A stretch of 64,000 nt of DNA from Glandiceps talaboti (GCF_964340395.1 NC_135556.1:14899910-14963909); one strand, 5' to 3'. Numbered from the stretch's first letter, positions 17,407-32,051 are shown. The notes: generated by a model not told the origin, from the sequence alone. Numbers and translations are program-made.

Positions 17407-20400
17407 ATGTATGTATGTCTGTCTGTCTGTCTGTATGTATGTATGTAAACACTGAGCATGTCATTGCCATCCCGCTATTCCAGACTCATCGTACTCTCCT
17501 TGTTACCATGACAACACCAATACACTAACCTGTACGACAACTTGGACTGTTCTTGTACTTTTCAGACATGCAAATGAGTACCACGTCAGCTTTCTCCACT
17601 GCATCAGCCATGGCCTCCAACGTTGATCCAGCTGTTGGAAATAACAAACAGTTCTCGCGTTGGCCAATAATGTGACTTTGCAATATTTATTTGAATCTTA
17701 ATTACAAACAGACTTAGTGACTGAAACCACCACCACCACCACCACCACCACCACCATCACCACCACCACCACCACCACCACCACCACCACCACCACCACC
17801 ACCACCACCACCACCACCACCACAACAACAACATCAACACTTATTATTCCAAGATAGGTTTACCATAACAATACCATGAACGAATACTATTACAGCGTTA
17901 AGTATAAATTGACATGTAATGTGTTTTTCTAAGTATTACTTAGCTTTGTAAACGAAACCTTACCCATCTTTTCCACATCCATCCATATATTGTAACCAGC
18001 AGCTTTCAAACGATCTTTGACCCTTATCATCGTCTTCTGACAATCCCATTGGTAGCTGATCATCACGTGACCAGATGCTACTTGGCCTGAATTACTTTCA
18101 ATTTCATCACATAGCGATTTTAACTCAATCTGCTGGTCCATGCCACCAAGTTGCCAAAGTGCGCCCTCACAGGGTTTCTTAATCGCTAAGTTGTCGGATT
18201 TTTTCAGCCGTTTTAAATCTGGAACGATGCAAGTTGATATAACAGATGTTTAGCAAATGAATTACAGCGAGTAACTTATGAATTTTTTCATTCAATGTTC
18301 TGATAAGTCTTCGTTTGACTAAAGATCCTCTCTAGGCGGAAATCTTTTAACTTTTTTTTTTTTTTTAGTAAATGCCATTGTTTAATTTTCGTTGTAGAAT
18401 CAAATGGGTGATAGTACTTTCGATTGCGAAAAAACTCCTGTCAAAATTCTATATCCCAGAAATGTCTAAACTCTGCATGCTCAGAAAATTGGAAGCATCG
18501 ATATTTAACACTGTTTGTTCTCATATAACATGCTGCCTGGAGAGAATGAATTGGAGACTGCATTGGCAGGAGCTAAGTGACAAGAGAAAAGAGATACTGC
18601 AATCGATCGATTAAAAAAATGACGAAAAAATTACTCACCATCCATGCATCCGGGTTCTTCTTTGATTTTGTCTTTGTTGTTGTCATGAAAGGAGAGTGTC
18701 CATATCGCAGTGGCTGCCAGTTCGTTTTCTCTCTCAGTACAGTCTTGTTTTAACAATTTCACAAGCATAGGAAGGACTCCATTCTTTACTAACGTTTCCT
18801 AGTTGTAAAGAAACCACAATGAACTCTCAATAATCAACGACAGGCTGTTGAAGATACCAGGGTAGAGGCTTGTACGTAAACAAGAGTTTGTTGATAATCA
18901 GAAGGTTTATGGTTACCTGGCTTTGCTTTCCAGAAATCAGTAACAACAAAGAAGGTGTGTTTTTTCCGGACTGAAAGAGAGCATGTGTGAAAGCATCTCC
19001 TTGTCATATATTCCCCCTCTCACTATGTTGTAAGGGTCGAGGTCAATAGTTCAACGTAGGCCACAGACCCCCCTCTAACAAGATTGGCCAAAATTGAAAA
19101 TGTTTGGGACAGTACAATCAATTTCAAATCAGTATGTAGTAGTATGTAGTCCTATGAATACAAAGCCGGTATGTAGTAGTATGTAGTACTATGTATATAA
19201 AGCCAGTATGTAGGTATTAAGAAAAAATATTTCTTTTGTTGACACTTTACTTTTTATTGCCATGCATTTACTATAGCAAAAATTCTTCTTTTTCTCAATT
19301 TGACAACATTTTGTAGAAATATTTGCATCCAGGGGTACAAACAGATCTATTGAAAGGAAAGCCGATTTGGTAGGGTGAGAACTGAAATGGCTCACCCCCC
19401 CCCCCCGTAAAAGAATTTGGATTTTTTATCCTGCATTGAACTATTGATCTTGCCCCTAACTCATGCTACTTGTCTGAGAGTGTACTCTATCTCAGACTGC
19501 CTACATCTCACAATTAAACTTACCTTATTAGCATCATTTGCCGCCAGATGTATGATACCGTCCACAATTTCTATAGCAGTAAATGTGTAATCCCCAACTT
19601 CACACATATGATGACTATAGCTGTTCTTTAATGCCGAGTCTAAGGTATCGATAAAAAATTGGATTTCTTCTCCGGCACTTATTCGATCGTTTTCGTCTTC
19701 GTTTACGATGTAAACAAGGGTAAACAGCGAATTTGACTTGATGCTGGTGTTCTTGCAGTTGACTAGGTACTTGTGTAATAGTTCCACTGCATTCGCCTCG
19801 CGAAAATACGGCTTGTTATCTGGCCAGTTTTTGATACAGTTGTGCATGCACATGATGGAACTCCTTAACATGCCGTAGATGGCGTCCTGTTCCATCTGTG
19901 TACTTTGTGCGCTTATTTTGTCTGGTTGGAGTCGTGGATTTTCCAGGTCTGTGAGCAATCTCTTTATGATACCTGCTTGTCCCACAGCACAAGAAAGTCG
20001 CTTTGACTGGTCACATATGCCACCGATCATGGTTTTACATCCTTCAAAAAGAGCGAACACATAGATGACACTCTCTTCGTGGTTGTCCAGTCCCTTATCT
20101 ATAGGTTCCCGGACCTTGTCCCATAACAATGCGAACACTTTCGGAAAACCAATCTCTGTCAGATACTTAGCATATATCTTCATTTTTGGCATATTTTCAT
20201 AGGATGAAAAGTCTCCAAGAACGCTATCAACCTCGAGAAGCGTGTCTAAGGCAGTCTGCGTTTTAAGTTCTTCGATTGTAGCATTCTTCAAGAATTCAGT
20301 AACTTTAAGGAGTTTTTGTTTTCCTTGTTGTATTTCGCCCGTTTCCTCAGTGTCATTCTCGTCGTCGAATTTAGCCAATTTTTGAGCGTCAATCACACCG

Positions 20401-20498
20401 TGTAGATCAGCCTGACTCCGATCGTATTCAGTTTCATCAATCTCTTTCTCCTCTTTGTCTTTGTTTTTCTTGGCTCCTTTGCTTGGTGCAGACCCCAT
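15698..20498 (-). CDS. ARM-TIR-SAM protein, copy C
   Basis: Exons on the minus strand are 20498-19524, 18798-18639, 18218-17964, 17631-17530, 17135-16926 and 15990-15698, encoding 664 residues. I chose the start that gives MGSAPSKG, as in its neighbours; another in-frame ATG lies six bases upstream at 20504. The ARM core (about residues 70-405) is nearly identical to that of copies A and B, whereas the first 60 residues are unrelated. TIR motifs are [33 protein letters not shown] and putative catalytic Glu498 in SCRT-E-AEY. SAM occupies the last 75 residues (SWSNKDVNRWLNKFG, FAGYDGVAI, APEFFY). Splice sites are GT-AG with phases 0,1,1,1,1. Intron 3 holds a CAC array and intron 4 a GTAT array. 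A SARM1-like NADase role is inferred. Confidence 0.9.
17279..17447. repeat. (GTAT)n microsatellite
   Basis: About 40 units with short GTGT and GTCT variants, in intron 4 of copy C. Confidence 0.95.
17727..17833. repeat. (CAC)n triplet array
   Basis: CAC/CCA triplet array of about 100 bp in intron 3 of copy C. Confidence 0.95.
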
Positions 20499-20950
20499 TG
20501 TCAAATATTAGTGCTGGTTTCAGTATATGTTATGAGCAGGCTAATGTAAAACTGAGTTGGTGGGAAAAAAATGATAGTATATTTTTTGCAGTAAATCAAC
20601 GAATTTTTCAAGAAATTATTCAAAGCTTCAGTTTGTTCGACAATGCAAAATTAGTATGGTAGTTTATCACTGAGCCAGTGTGATAGTGTCATGGCAACAA
20701 CAAGTTAAATATAATGACTACAGAATAATGTAAAATTTTGTTTACAAATATTTCTCTAAATGCAGTAAATACAAGATCTTCGAAGACAATGTGCATATTA
20801 AAGTAGTTCATTTGCACATGTTTTTGTCATATATAGAGATTTGTCGGTGGACGTTGAGGGCGGCTGGCGTTATTCCAGAAAGCCGGGCAAGAGTGAGCAA
20901 AGCTAAATAAATTAGAAAGGTCAGCACTGACTTTTGATATATTTTTAGAC

Positions 20951-21008
<58 letters not shown>

Positions 21009-23023
21009 TTGATTTCTTATATAGCGCGTTACGTAATTGCATAAAAAATCTCAATGCGCTTCACATGATAAAAAAATGCATTAAATGATTGGAGAAAGAC
21101 AAGATGACGAAATTGTCGAAATAGTAAATATTCAAATATTGGTCCGTGACATATACGCTTAAGTAACTCGCGCTGACACTTAACTTCAAGATTTAGTTAC
21201 AGCCACCCGTGACCTAGATAAGGTCATGTTTTAATAAAACAAAGAATGAACACATTATTAGTTGTTGTTTTTTTATGCCTGTATGGTATATAAGTAGACG
21301 GTGTAAGAAACTGGCGGCATCTTAAAATTATTACTGTGTTGGACCAATATGGAAGTATTTGCCGTCTGCAAAATTACCACTACTATGGCGTATAAGTGTA
21401 TGTACGTACCAATCCGAGTACACACAGGGTACAAGTGTTATCCACAAACTTAAATCTAGGACTAAGTAGTTACATGGTAACACGAGGACCGTTGCAGAAA
21501 CTGTCCACACGACCTAATTTATAGTTTTATTGTTTTAATATGCTTGTATGGATGTGGTATCCATAATTTAGGCAAACCTGTAGAGTAAAATAAAGACTAC
21601 GTCTTACCTTTCAAGCATGGCAGCCTTCGTCACGTCATTTCACCGTGGTCGACCTTGTTTCATACCCACCCTATACAATAGTATACCACTTATGACCCGT
21701 TGCCATGAGCACATACCAACATTAGGGGGCGGCCATATTTAAATATAAAGGGAGAGAACACAAAGAGCATTTGTACCGATATACCCGTCTTTAAAGACAA
21801 CTGAACCAATATAAAAATCTCTGATGCTCTCACAAATTGATAATGGCAAATGCTGGATACTTGAAGGCCCTTGAAATGCCATTCTTTTACTTGTCTGTCA
21901 AATTCCCTTGGTAGCAAGTCTTTAGTATTGGTCGTTTGTATGCAGTGAACATTCATGAAAATAGCTGTCTTGATTCACCAATAAGTCTATGTAAGCAAAG
22001 GATATATAGTGCCGATTGTGTTAAGATGTTTTCCAATCATTTAACATGTACTGTTCAGTTTTACCATCGGTTATGTACTGTGAGACGATGTCTACTTTTA
22101 TCCACTGTACCATTCTTTTGTGTAGTATTATGAGGACGATATTCATTGGAGTTTGTGAACCCATATACGTAACGTCTGAGAATGATATTCATTGAAAAGT
22201 GGGACATTGTGAAAGTTCGTCACCATAATGTGGCAAAACCGTAATCTGGTTACATTTGTATGAAGTGTGTTTCAGTATGCTTATGTGAAGCATAGTTCTT
22301 GACTAAAATGAAAATTGATAAACATGTACGTCTGATATTTTCAAAAGAACCACAAAGCATTCTTGCCATGACAAAGTACGACATAATAGTCATAAGTAGA
22401 CAACAACACACACTTTAATTTTTTCTTTCTTTATTTGACAAGAATGTAAAAGATTGCACTGCATATTTGTATTCACTCTAGGGAGTTATGGTCTATGTAA
22501 GGTTAGGGATAGCTATTGGACAGGGCTCCCTAGTATAAAGCTGGTTTGTATCAGTCATCACAAATGACCGTGTTCTACAATTCTCCAATTTTACATTTCT
22601 TGTTTTACTCAAGCAGTTACTGTATTTCATTAAAGACTGTTTAAATGCAGAATCTGATATCAAAGTTATATTTTTGGCGACCTTGTACTCAGATCCGACC
22701 TAAAATCAAACATCTTCAAGTTCATCGTCCATGTGTCTGGTGAAAGACTAAGATCTCAAATCAGTAAAACAATCACGAAAAAGATGATTGTTAACGTTTC
22801 AGGTAATGTAATCTTGCTGAAAATAATGACGGTTTGTAAGAACTTCTTTGGTGATACAAAAAAAAAACGATTTGTGCTTTTGAAACCACGTCAACACATA
22901 TTCACTGAAAACACTTCGACTGTTGATCAGCAGAAACTCTCAACTCTATCCAAAATTGTCCGTGTTTTCTTTGGTCAAATACGAGAGTTCATGTAAATGA
23001 CAAATCAGTGTCAGGTGGATAAA
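20499..23023. other. Intergenic region between copies C and D
   Basis: No gene recognised. It should hold the promoter of copy C and the 3' untranslated region of copy D. An AAT array and an adjoining repeat fragment are at 20949-21070; the rest is AT-rich sequence in which I see nothing else. Confidence 0.6.
20949..21070. repeat. (AAT)n array with a dispersed-repeat fragment
   Basis: Twenty AAT units run directly into TTATATAGCGCGTTACG and a later AATGCGCTTCACA. The paired TATAGCGC and GCGCTTCACA blocks resemble the end of a dispersed short element; 33786-33905 has a related start. Confidence 0.5.
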
Positions 23024-26000
23024 TTATAATTCCTCTAACGCTTCTTTGAATGAGACTATATCATAAAGATCTTTAAAACCAAGCTTATTTTGTATCGAGT
23101 CATAAAAGAATTCTGGGGCTTCGAGAGAGATTTTCCGAAGTGTCAGAAGTTTTCGACCAGTGTATCTTTTAAATTTCGGCGCCAGGTGCCCAAGTTCATT
23201 CTCCTTCAACCAAATGATGACGTCGTCATTAGTCCATGATGCTACAGATCCCTTTTGAGTCGACACAGATGACGGAAGCGCCCCGGATGGAGGAGCTGTC
23301 TCCTGAATCTCTGTAAATAGAATGAATGACTCGCTGTTAGTACTCATAAATAATTATATAACGTGCAATGAAAACAACCCATCAAGAATACATCCACTCT
23401 TTTGACCGTATTACTGTCTTTCATTATATTACGTATATTGTATTCCATAGTCGGAATAACAATTGTTCAATTTTCAGTAATCATGCACCCACATATTATT
23501 TTTTCGCCATTTAAGACCTGTCTATGTATAAATGAGAAAGAGAAATCATCATAGTTTGGTACATGTCTAAATTCCGTGTCCGTAACTTACCCTGTTTCCT
23601 CACTATGGGCACACTCAGTTTTCCACGATCACCAAGTCCTTGCACTAATCCTGGAAAGTTCTTCTCCAAACCTTCATCTGTGCTGAAATCGTAATATATC
23701 TTTGTGCCTACCAGTATTCCAAGCCAGCCATCGGGGTTATAGTTTGGTTGTACTCGTATAGGGATGTGTGGTTTGGATAACTTGTACGTGTATTCTGCTT
23801 CTAAATATGACAGACGGGTAAAAATGTGAAGGCTTTTACATATTCAGAAGGGAGTGCAAACTTAACTAAATAAAGTACACGTGATGGATATTTAATTGGT
23901 CGGTCAAATAACACATGACGGTGTTTTTAATATGTTAAATATATTTTCCTACTGAACGAATATAAATTTCAAGTTACGTGCCTTGTGCTTGTGAATGAAT
24001 GAATGAATGAATGAATGAATGAATGAATGAATGAATGAATGAATGAATGAATGAATGAATGAATGAATGAATGAATGGATGGATGAATTGTGGGATAGTG
24101 GGACAGGTGGATGGGTAGGTAGGTGGGTGGATGGATGGATGGATGGCTGCATGGATGGATGGATGGATGGATGGATGGCTGCATGGATGGATGGATGGAT
24201 GGATGGATGGATGGATGGCTGCATGGATGGATGGATGGATGGATGGATGGCTGCATGGATGGATGCATGGATGCATGGATGGATGGATGGATGGATGGAT
24301 GGATGGATGGCTGCATGGATGGATGGCTGCATGCATGGATGGATGGATGGATGGATGTGTAGGTGGATAGACAATTTCCAATCTATCGTAAAGGTCCTTT
24401 AACTTACCTGATCTACACGGATTACTGTATTTATATTTCTCGGACATGCAAATGAGTACTACGTCAGCATTTTGTACAGCGTCAGCCATAGCTTCCAAAG
24501 TAGAACCACCTGTAAGACAGTAGATACCACAAATACATATTTACCAAACAATTAAACACTAATTATTTGTGAAGCAATGCAATGATGATGTGTACAGATA
24601 AATTCTACTGTCAACTGCATTATATCTTAAATGCTCTTTACCCATTTTCTCTATATCCATCCAGACATTGTATCCCGCTGATTTCAGCCTCTCTTTCACC
24701 TTGATCATACGTTTCTGGACGTCCCAGTTATAACTGATCATCACGTGACCACGGGAACTCAGTGATTTTGGTGACCTTTCTTTTTCTCCTTCAAGTTGCC
24801 CTTTAAGCTCCCACAATGCTCCATCACATGCTTTGCTCAGTCCAGGATCTGATGACCCGTGAAGTGTTTCAAGTGCTAAAACAAAAAACCAACAAATTTT
24901 GGGTCATTAAAAAATCACTTTTTTGACGAACTTTTTTGACTATAAAGAAGGGAAATAACGAGACACAAAAGAAGAGCGGCAAACCTTTATAGCAGCCTTC
25001 TTCATTGAGTATTTTATTCTTGTTGTCTTTATGAAATGCTAATGTCCACAGGGTTGTAGCGGCCAGGCGTTGCTCCTCCAAAGTACAATTCGGTTGCAAC
25101 AACTTCACCAGATGTGGCAAGACGCCAAGCTCGACGAACTTTACCTGAAGAAAAAATATCAAAAAGACACAGGACGTGTATATACATTGTATGATGATAA
25201 CCTGATGTAGTGTTTGTAGGCTAACAAACTGACAATTGAGGTGAGAATAGTAATAGAATCCAAGTATTTTTCTTTTTATTATTATTATTATTATCAAGTA
25301 TTTTTCAGTAATACTTTTAAAAGTGTCACTTTTATATCTGTAGGAGGTAATATTTCATTCTGCTGGGAACGGTTTTTTTTTTACAACTGTTGCCTTTAAC
25401 ACGAAACGCCTATTGCAGTTCTCTGGATATGGATCTGTTCATCAAAATCAACTAAATGTGTGTTTCACTTATTTCAAACTAAAAATGGTGGTTTTCAATG
25501 TCGAATACATACCTTATTCGAGTCGTTGACGGCTAATTTTGTCATCCCAGACACCAACTCGGTTGAGTGAAACGAATGTTCTTTTTCTCTGTGATCTTTA
25601 GTTTCAAGTGCTGATTTCAACAATTTGATTAAAAACTCTATATTTTCGTCGCCAGTGTTAATCCTGTGGTTTTCATCTTCGTTCACTATGTACGACAAAG
25701 TCAAGAGAGCGTAAGCTCGATAAAGTACCGATTCCATACCCAAATAATGCTGCAAGAGTTCAACTGCTCCAGCGTCACGAAAATATCCCCGGTTATCGAT
25801 GTAGAGTCTAATGACGTTGTGAAGGGTTGCTAGTAAACTCTCCAGATAAAGATCTTTATATTCATCTCGCTTCTTCGCAACTGCATACTCTTTCAGATTT
25901 CGCAAGTCGCCAACGATGAGCTCAATTATTCCCGCCTGTCCAACATTTCTGCACATTATTGGTGAGGAATCACACGTATTCCATAAAACTGCTGTTGCTA

Positions 26001-26412
26001 GGTAACATCCCATCAGTCCCAGTACATCTTTCTCATTCTTCCACGTTAGGATATCAAAGTTGTGGCACTGGTGGAAAATTTTAGTATACAAAGCCGGAAT
26101 CCCGTGTTCTGCAAGGTAGTTTGAAAACTGGAGAAATTTTTCCAAATCACCAGTAGGACTGTAAAAACTATCCGTTAAACGCGCGAGTTTTTGGTCTAAT
26201 AATTCCTGATTAGCATAATCTTCTTGTTCGCGTAGATACTTCAACAGTTCATCAATTCTTGGTAGTTTATCTTCAATTAAACTATAGTCAATTTTCTCTA
26301 CTAAGGGTGTACATTCTCCAGCCTTCTGAGAATCTGTCGCGGACTCAAGCGTACCTGGAGCAGAACTTGTTGCAGCTACAACTGACTTCGAAGAACTTGG
26401 AGCACAACCCAT
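23024..26412 (-). CDS. ARM-TIR-SAM protein, copy D
   Basis: Exons on the minus strand are 26412-25513, 25144-24985, 24875-24642, 24509-24408, 23800-23591 and 23310-23024, encoding 630 residues. The N-terminus MGCAPSSS combines Gly2/Ser6 (myristoylation) with Cys3 (possible palmitoylation). The ARM part is clearly homologous to copy G and more distant from A-C. Exon 2 is an ARM repeat ([14 protein letters not shown]). [39 protein letters not shown] and putative catalytic Glu466 (PCRS-E-AEY). [36 protein letters not shown]. Exon 2 uses a weak donor (GTTTGC); the other donors are near consensus. Intron 4 holds a large GAAT/GGAT array. No frame disruption is seen. Confidence 0.9.
23992..24365. 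repeat. (GAAT)n and (GGAT)n microsatellite, 370 bp
   Basis: A GAAT array passes into a GGAT array with regularly spaced GGCTGCAT interruptions, a higher-order pattern. It ends about 40 bp from exon 4 of copy D. Confidence 0.95.
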
Positions 26413-27795
26413 TGTTGGGTATTTGATTTATGAAAATTGACGATTTAAAATGACATATTTCACGTTAAAATCATCAAAAAGCATCGACAGAAAGAGGCTG
26501 GTTTCTAGAATAAATAGAAGACAAAAAAGTCAATGTCAAACATGCTCTAGTGAGTTTAGCCTTTACATGATGCCATATACTGTGCTCTGTGTACTGTGTT
26601 TGTTCATAGACATAGCACTGTCTATATTGTTTTCCAATCAAGCCACTGTCTATATGACATATATTCCTTTCACCTAAATGAATTCAGTTCGAGTCTGTTT
26701 CACCTTGCACTGTCTATTTTCCCAATCAAGCTACTGTCTATAGGACGCACGCCTCTGGTTTTCCCCTCAGTGAATTGAGTTCGAGTCTCTATGATATAGT
26801 ATAGGTATGAGACCTGCCACTAGTCTAGGGTTTAGTTCACACCAAACATTTTTTCTAATACAAAATAACCATCCGTATCAATTCCAATAAACACATTTGA
26901 TCATTGTTGTGATTGATGGTAGCAGGCAACACAGATAAGAGTAACATGTTTGCTATGGTTTGGTAGATTCTATCGCCAATAGAAATTTGATGCAATATAA
27001 TTGTCACTTAACTCACCCTGGTATAATGGTCGCTAACGATGACCGTAAAGTTTCACGTGGTGTTGTCGAAGGCATTGGTTTAATCACAGTCTCTCAGTCA
27101 CTGGAGTTGGAAAACGGCTTTTTTAATATTCTCGAGACCCCAATGTGTTGAAACTGGACTTGTGGACGGAAGGTCACTGATATCAGTGAGATCAATATAA
27201 TATACGCTATTATACAGAACTACCAGATAAAAACAGCTGTGACAGTAGTTGCCATGTACACAACAAACCTGTCCGTCGCCATGTTCCAGCGTTTGTCCCC
27301 ACTTCACTAACCTTTATTTGTTTGGTCTTTGTTTTCAAACAATAGAGAAAGAGAAACTTAGCTAGGTTGTTCGTTTGCGTCTATTGAAATTGGCATGGAT
27401 CCATGTATGTTCAACCATAAAGCGTGGAAGCCTATGGGGCAACAGTAGATTACATCATGACAAGACTGCAGGCACGTTACTATTCCGTGTTCTGAATGAC
27501 AATAATACACCAGTCCAGTACCTCTTGCACTTTGGAATGAAATATACCCCCCCCCCCTTCAAATAGCTTCAAATAGGGTCCTTTTATTGACGGGTGACCC
27601 TTGACACAGTCCGGGTTTTGGCATGGATATCAAAAACCATTGCCTCGGTTAGGTTTCCCTCAAAACTAACATGTGCGTTATCAACAGATAACAATATCGG
27701 TATTATTGAACTTGATTCTCGAAAACTATATCCTCTTTTTCCTTTTTTTATTTGAATTTACTATAGAATTCGTAATAAAAATCGTTCTCGTATTG

Positions 27796-27857
27796 AATGA
27801 ATGAATGAATGAATGAATGAATGGATGAATGAATGAATGAATGAATGAATGAATGAA
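27796..27857. repeat. (AATG)n microsatellite
   Basis: About fifteen units within duplication block 1, without a counterpart at the matching position of block 2. Confidence 0.9.
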
Positions 27858-28504
27858 ATTTATTTCACTAGAAAAATAAGCCACACTTTCAAAGAAGAGC
27901 ATGCATATGATACAAATATACAAAATGAGTACAAAAGAAACACACAATTGTTATCTGATGTAGACCATGGAAAAGTCTTGTCCATGGCCCGTACATTTTT
28001 CTATATTTCTCATTTTGTGTACTCCTGAAGAAGGATATTTTCTTGGTCGACGAATTTTGCGAAATTTCATATCGGGAGCAACAAACAATAAAAACCCATC
28101 TCCTACTGTAGTGAAATTTAAATGAGACAAGTTTGTATTCCAAACACAGTAGATAATACTCACTAACAATTGTGCATTTCATAAATTAGAACGTCCGATA
28201 AAAAGATTACTTTTGGTAAATATCGATTCAGTTGTATTTTAAAGTTTTATGGCTATAACCAACACCTTGGTTTCACCATCACAATTGATTTACTCGTCAA
28301 CTTATCTAATGTACCATGACAATGGCAATGACATTTGTCATTATATACCACAAAGCTAAAGTAACGATTCTAGCGATACCATAAAGAACATACCAATGTT
28401 AACAAGACTTACGTGATCACTTTCACAATGCAACACTCACTATATACACTATACCAATCATTAATTTCCCACACATTGACAGTGTTCGACATCACGGTTG
28501 TATC

Positions 28505-28925
28505 ATTTATTCAGTGCCACTGACACCAAGCCGATAACACTTCACTAGATCACTGCATGACTAATACTACGTCAATGACAGACGCTGTCACTCATCAATG
28601 AAAATATCACCACATGACTTGTATCACGTCACTGATAACCTGTATTACTAATAGTGTCTCAATGACAATCACTACATGACTTATAGTACGTCCCTGAAAC
28701 ATCTATAGCTAGTATTATATCAATGGAAGTCATTAAATGACTTGTATGACGTCACTAACAGCTTTTATCATTAACAGTATATCAATGGAAATTACCACGT
28801 GATTTATAGTCTGTCACTGGCAGCCTCTATGAGTAAATAGTATATCATTACATGACTTAAACAACGTCAATGACAGCTTCTATCACTAATAGTAATCTGT
28901 GTCAGTCACTGGTTTGGTCGATGAG
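28505..28925. repeat. Minisatellite, about 60-bp units, block 1
   Basis: Degenerate units read roughly CACTACATGACTTATA, (T/C)ACGTCACTGACAGC, CTCTATCACTAATAG, TATATCAATGAAAAT. Unlike the intron 4 minisatellite the conserved core is (T/C)ACGTCA(A/C)TGA. Confidence 0.75.
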
Positions 28926-29384
28926 CGATATTATCATTACACCACTTATATTCTAGGTCATGTGCCATGTGTACTATGGCAACACTTATATCACGTTTTT
29001 GTCAAAAGGCGGGAAAAAATATTGGGTTTTTTCCGATAACATGGCATCAGAAAATAGGGTAGGTAAGCAGGGATTTTATTTTACTTTATTTTTTTTAAAA
29101 TTGTTTACATTTTTGAAAAAAAAATATTGCTAGGACCCAAGACCAAGCGAAATCTCGGTCAGAATACGTTCTGTGATATTTTGATGAAATATGTACAGGT
29201 ATCACTAGGGAAAAAACATGAAGGTCAAGAAGACCTTTTTGTTTTAAATGTTTTAAAATGATTAAGGTTGGTGGCTTAAACTAGGGTCGGTCTCGGCTTT
29301 TAGTGGTCTGAGGCTGTGTTTAATAGTCGTCTGCGTCTGGGGGTAGGTCGGGTAATCGGCAACACACACAGTTTGAATATTTCG

Positions 29385-30042
29385 CTATGTATGACAAAAT
29401 CAAGAGAGCGTAGCTTCGATATACTACCGACTTCATCTGCAAGTATTGCTCCAGGAGTTTAACTGCTCCAGCGTTACGAAAATATCTACGGTTACCGTTG
29501 TAGAGTTTAATAATGTTATGAAGGGTCGCCAGCAACATCTCCAGATAAAGATCTTTATATTCATCTCGTTCCGTCGCATTTGCGTACTCTTTCAGTTCTC
29601 GCAACTCCCCTAACATGAGTTTAATTATTCCCGCCTTCCCAACGTCTCTGCACATTCTTACTGAGGAATCACAAGTATTGTACAGAACCTCTGTTGCCAT
29701 GTAACACCCTATCAGCCCAAATTTATCTTTCTCGTTCTTCAAACCCAGGATATCGAAGTTGTGACACTGGTGAAAAATTTTAGTATACAAAGCCGGATAA
29801 CCATTTTCCGCCAGGTAGTTTGAAAACTGGAGAAATTCTTCCGAATCACCAGAACTAGAAGGAGTATATAAGCCATCGATTAAAAGACCAAGTTTTTCGT
29901 TCAAGAATTCCCGATCAGCATAATCTTCTTGTTCGCGTAGATTCTGCAAAAGTTTATCAATTCTTGGTAGGTCATCTTCTATTAAACTATAGTCAATCTC
30001 CTTTTCCAGGGGTGTTATTGAAGAACTTGGAGCACAGCCCAT
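29385..30042 (-). pseudogene. Copy E: orphan, truncated first exon of an ARM-TIR-SAM gene
   Basis: The frame starts with MGCAPSSS at 30042 (another ATG directly before it at 30045) and follows copy D exon 1 for about 219 codons, ending near YALLILSYI. Homology then stops at about 29385 and the frame runs on through unrelated residues to a stop at 29320. No exons 2-6 follow before copy D. The cut coincides with the edge of the segmental duplication, so it arose by duplication of the upstream flank plus part of exon 1. No stop codon or frameshift interrupts the homologous part. It is either a young pseudogene or an expressed acylated ARM-only protein of about 240 residues. Confidence 0.8.
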
Positions 30043-31998
30043 CATTGAATATGACTATTGATTAATACTTGGTGGTGTGAGATTTATGACAATTGGTGAT
30101 TTATAATTACATATACCATGTTGAAATCATCAAAGCATCGACAGAAAGAGGCTGGTTTCTAGAATGAATAGAAAACAAATTTAAAAATAGTCAAAGTTGA
30201 ACACGTTCTAGTGAGTTTGGCCTTTACATCATATTAAATACTATGCTCTGTGTACTGCGTTTGTTCATAGACATGGCACTGTCTATGGTACGTTTGTTCC
30301 AATCAAGCCACAGTCTATAGGACGTACAACTATGATTCGCCCCCCTCCCTCCAGTGAATTGGGTTCATGTCTGCGTGATATAATATAGGTATGAGACCCT
30401 GCACTTTCTAGGGTTTAGTTCACATCAAACATTGTTTTTCTAATACAAAATAATCACCCATATGAATTCGAGGTTTAAACACACTGGTCAATATTGTGAT
30501 TCGTGATAGCATTCACAAATATAAGAGTAACGTGTTTACTATGATTCGGTAGATTTTATCGCAAGTACAACTATATGTTGAATTGAATGCGATATAATTA
30601 TGTCACTTATAGAGGGCATATGAGGGTCTGTGATTAAACTCGCCTAATACAATGGTCGCTTACCGGTCACTGTGAGGTTTCACACGGTCTTATAGACGGC
30701 ATCGATGTCCTCACTGGAGTTGGAAGACGCTGGTTTAATATTCTCGAGAACCCAATGAGTTGAAATTAAACTTGTCGAAGGAAAAGATGATTGATACCAG
30801 TAAGATCAATACAAGCTACGCTACCATACAGAACTACCATTACATATAAACACAGGCATCATAACAGTTGCTATGTACACAAACCTGTCCGTCGCCATGT
30901 TCCAGCATGGACTAGTCCCACTTGACTGACCTCCATTGAATAGTGGGTCTTTGTCGTCAAACAACAGAGAAAGAGAAACCCTGTTTGTTCGTCTATTGAT
31001 ATTGGTAGTACAGAGTCTATGTATACATATGTGGAACGATGTACATGTATCTGGAAACTTACAACAAGGCTTTAGGCACGTTACTACTCTGTGACTCGAA
31101 TTACAATACGCTTTTATACCATTACTATCATTTTGGAACAAAATAGTTTTCCCTTCAACAACATGTTTTCCAACTTTTTGAAAAGTAATGACAGCTTTGT
31201 CATCGATGTCAACAGACGGATTGTCAACAGTTAACAACAAATGAAGTGACAGAACTAATTCTCGATAATGATATCCCCTCTTTTCTTAATTACGTAAGAA
31301 AAAATATCGTTCTTGTTGCATTTTTACTGAAACTTAAAAGTAAATATATTGTTAAGTATAAAACGAAACAAAGCTGGCAAATTTGTAGATGAATTAGGGG
31401 TCACAATTGAAGCGTGTATACCTGAAGCAGATGTCTGGGGCGACGAAAATATTGTGACACATTCTGTCGTCAGGCTTAACAAAAAAAATACTAACATTGT
31501 TACATTTTATCACCGATATACAATTATCTTAGAAACATTGTTACATTTTATCAAAGCTATAAAAATATCTTAGAAACATCGTTACATTTTCTTTACGTGG
31601 GTGTGATACTATTACTTTAATATCTTAGCAGATTGTTACACTGTAAAGAATTTGTTCTGATATAAGGACAATGTTATCTGTAATGTCTGAATATTCATTA
31701 ATGTATACGTCACTGTACTGTAATTGATATAGCGACGATCTGCTAGGATAATGGTAACTAAAGCAAATAAAATGTGGGTACTAAGGTAGAAATATTTTGG
31801 ATTTTTGGTTAGCCAGCCTTCATTTTGTTTAAGGTTTACTGGCCTTAGTTTTGTAAATATTTTGTAAATATGAAAATGCGCATTAGCAATTATATAGAAG
31901 TATATTATGGATTTGAGTAAAGTCGTGGTTAAGTATGTACTTAATTAGTTAAGCGCGGACAGTGATCTGAATAAAGACACCCTCAGAGAACAACTTCA

Positions 31999-32011
31999 AA
32001 CACACACATAA

Positions 32012-32051
<40 letters not shown>

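Larger units (their letters stand above)
25684..28960. repeat. Segmental duplication, block 1
   Basis: From inside exon 1 of copy D to about 28960, the sequence matches 29385-33475 in the same orientation, with insertions in each copy. Clear matched stretches include AACTCACC...ATGGTCGC near 27010 and 30645, AATATTCTCGAGA near 27126 and 30740, and TTTGTATTCCAAACACAGTA near 28131 and 32537. It includes the upstream flank of copy D. I see no separate gene between 26413 and 28960. Confidence 0.75.
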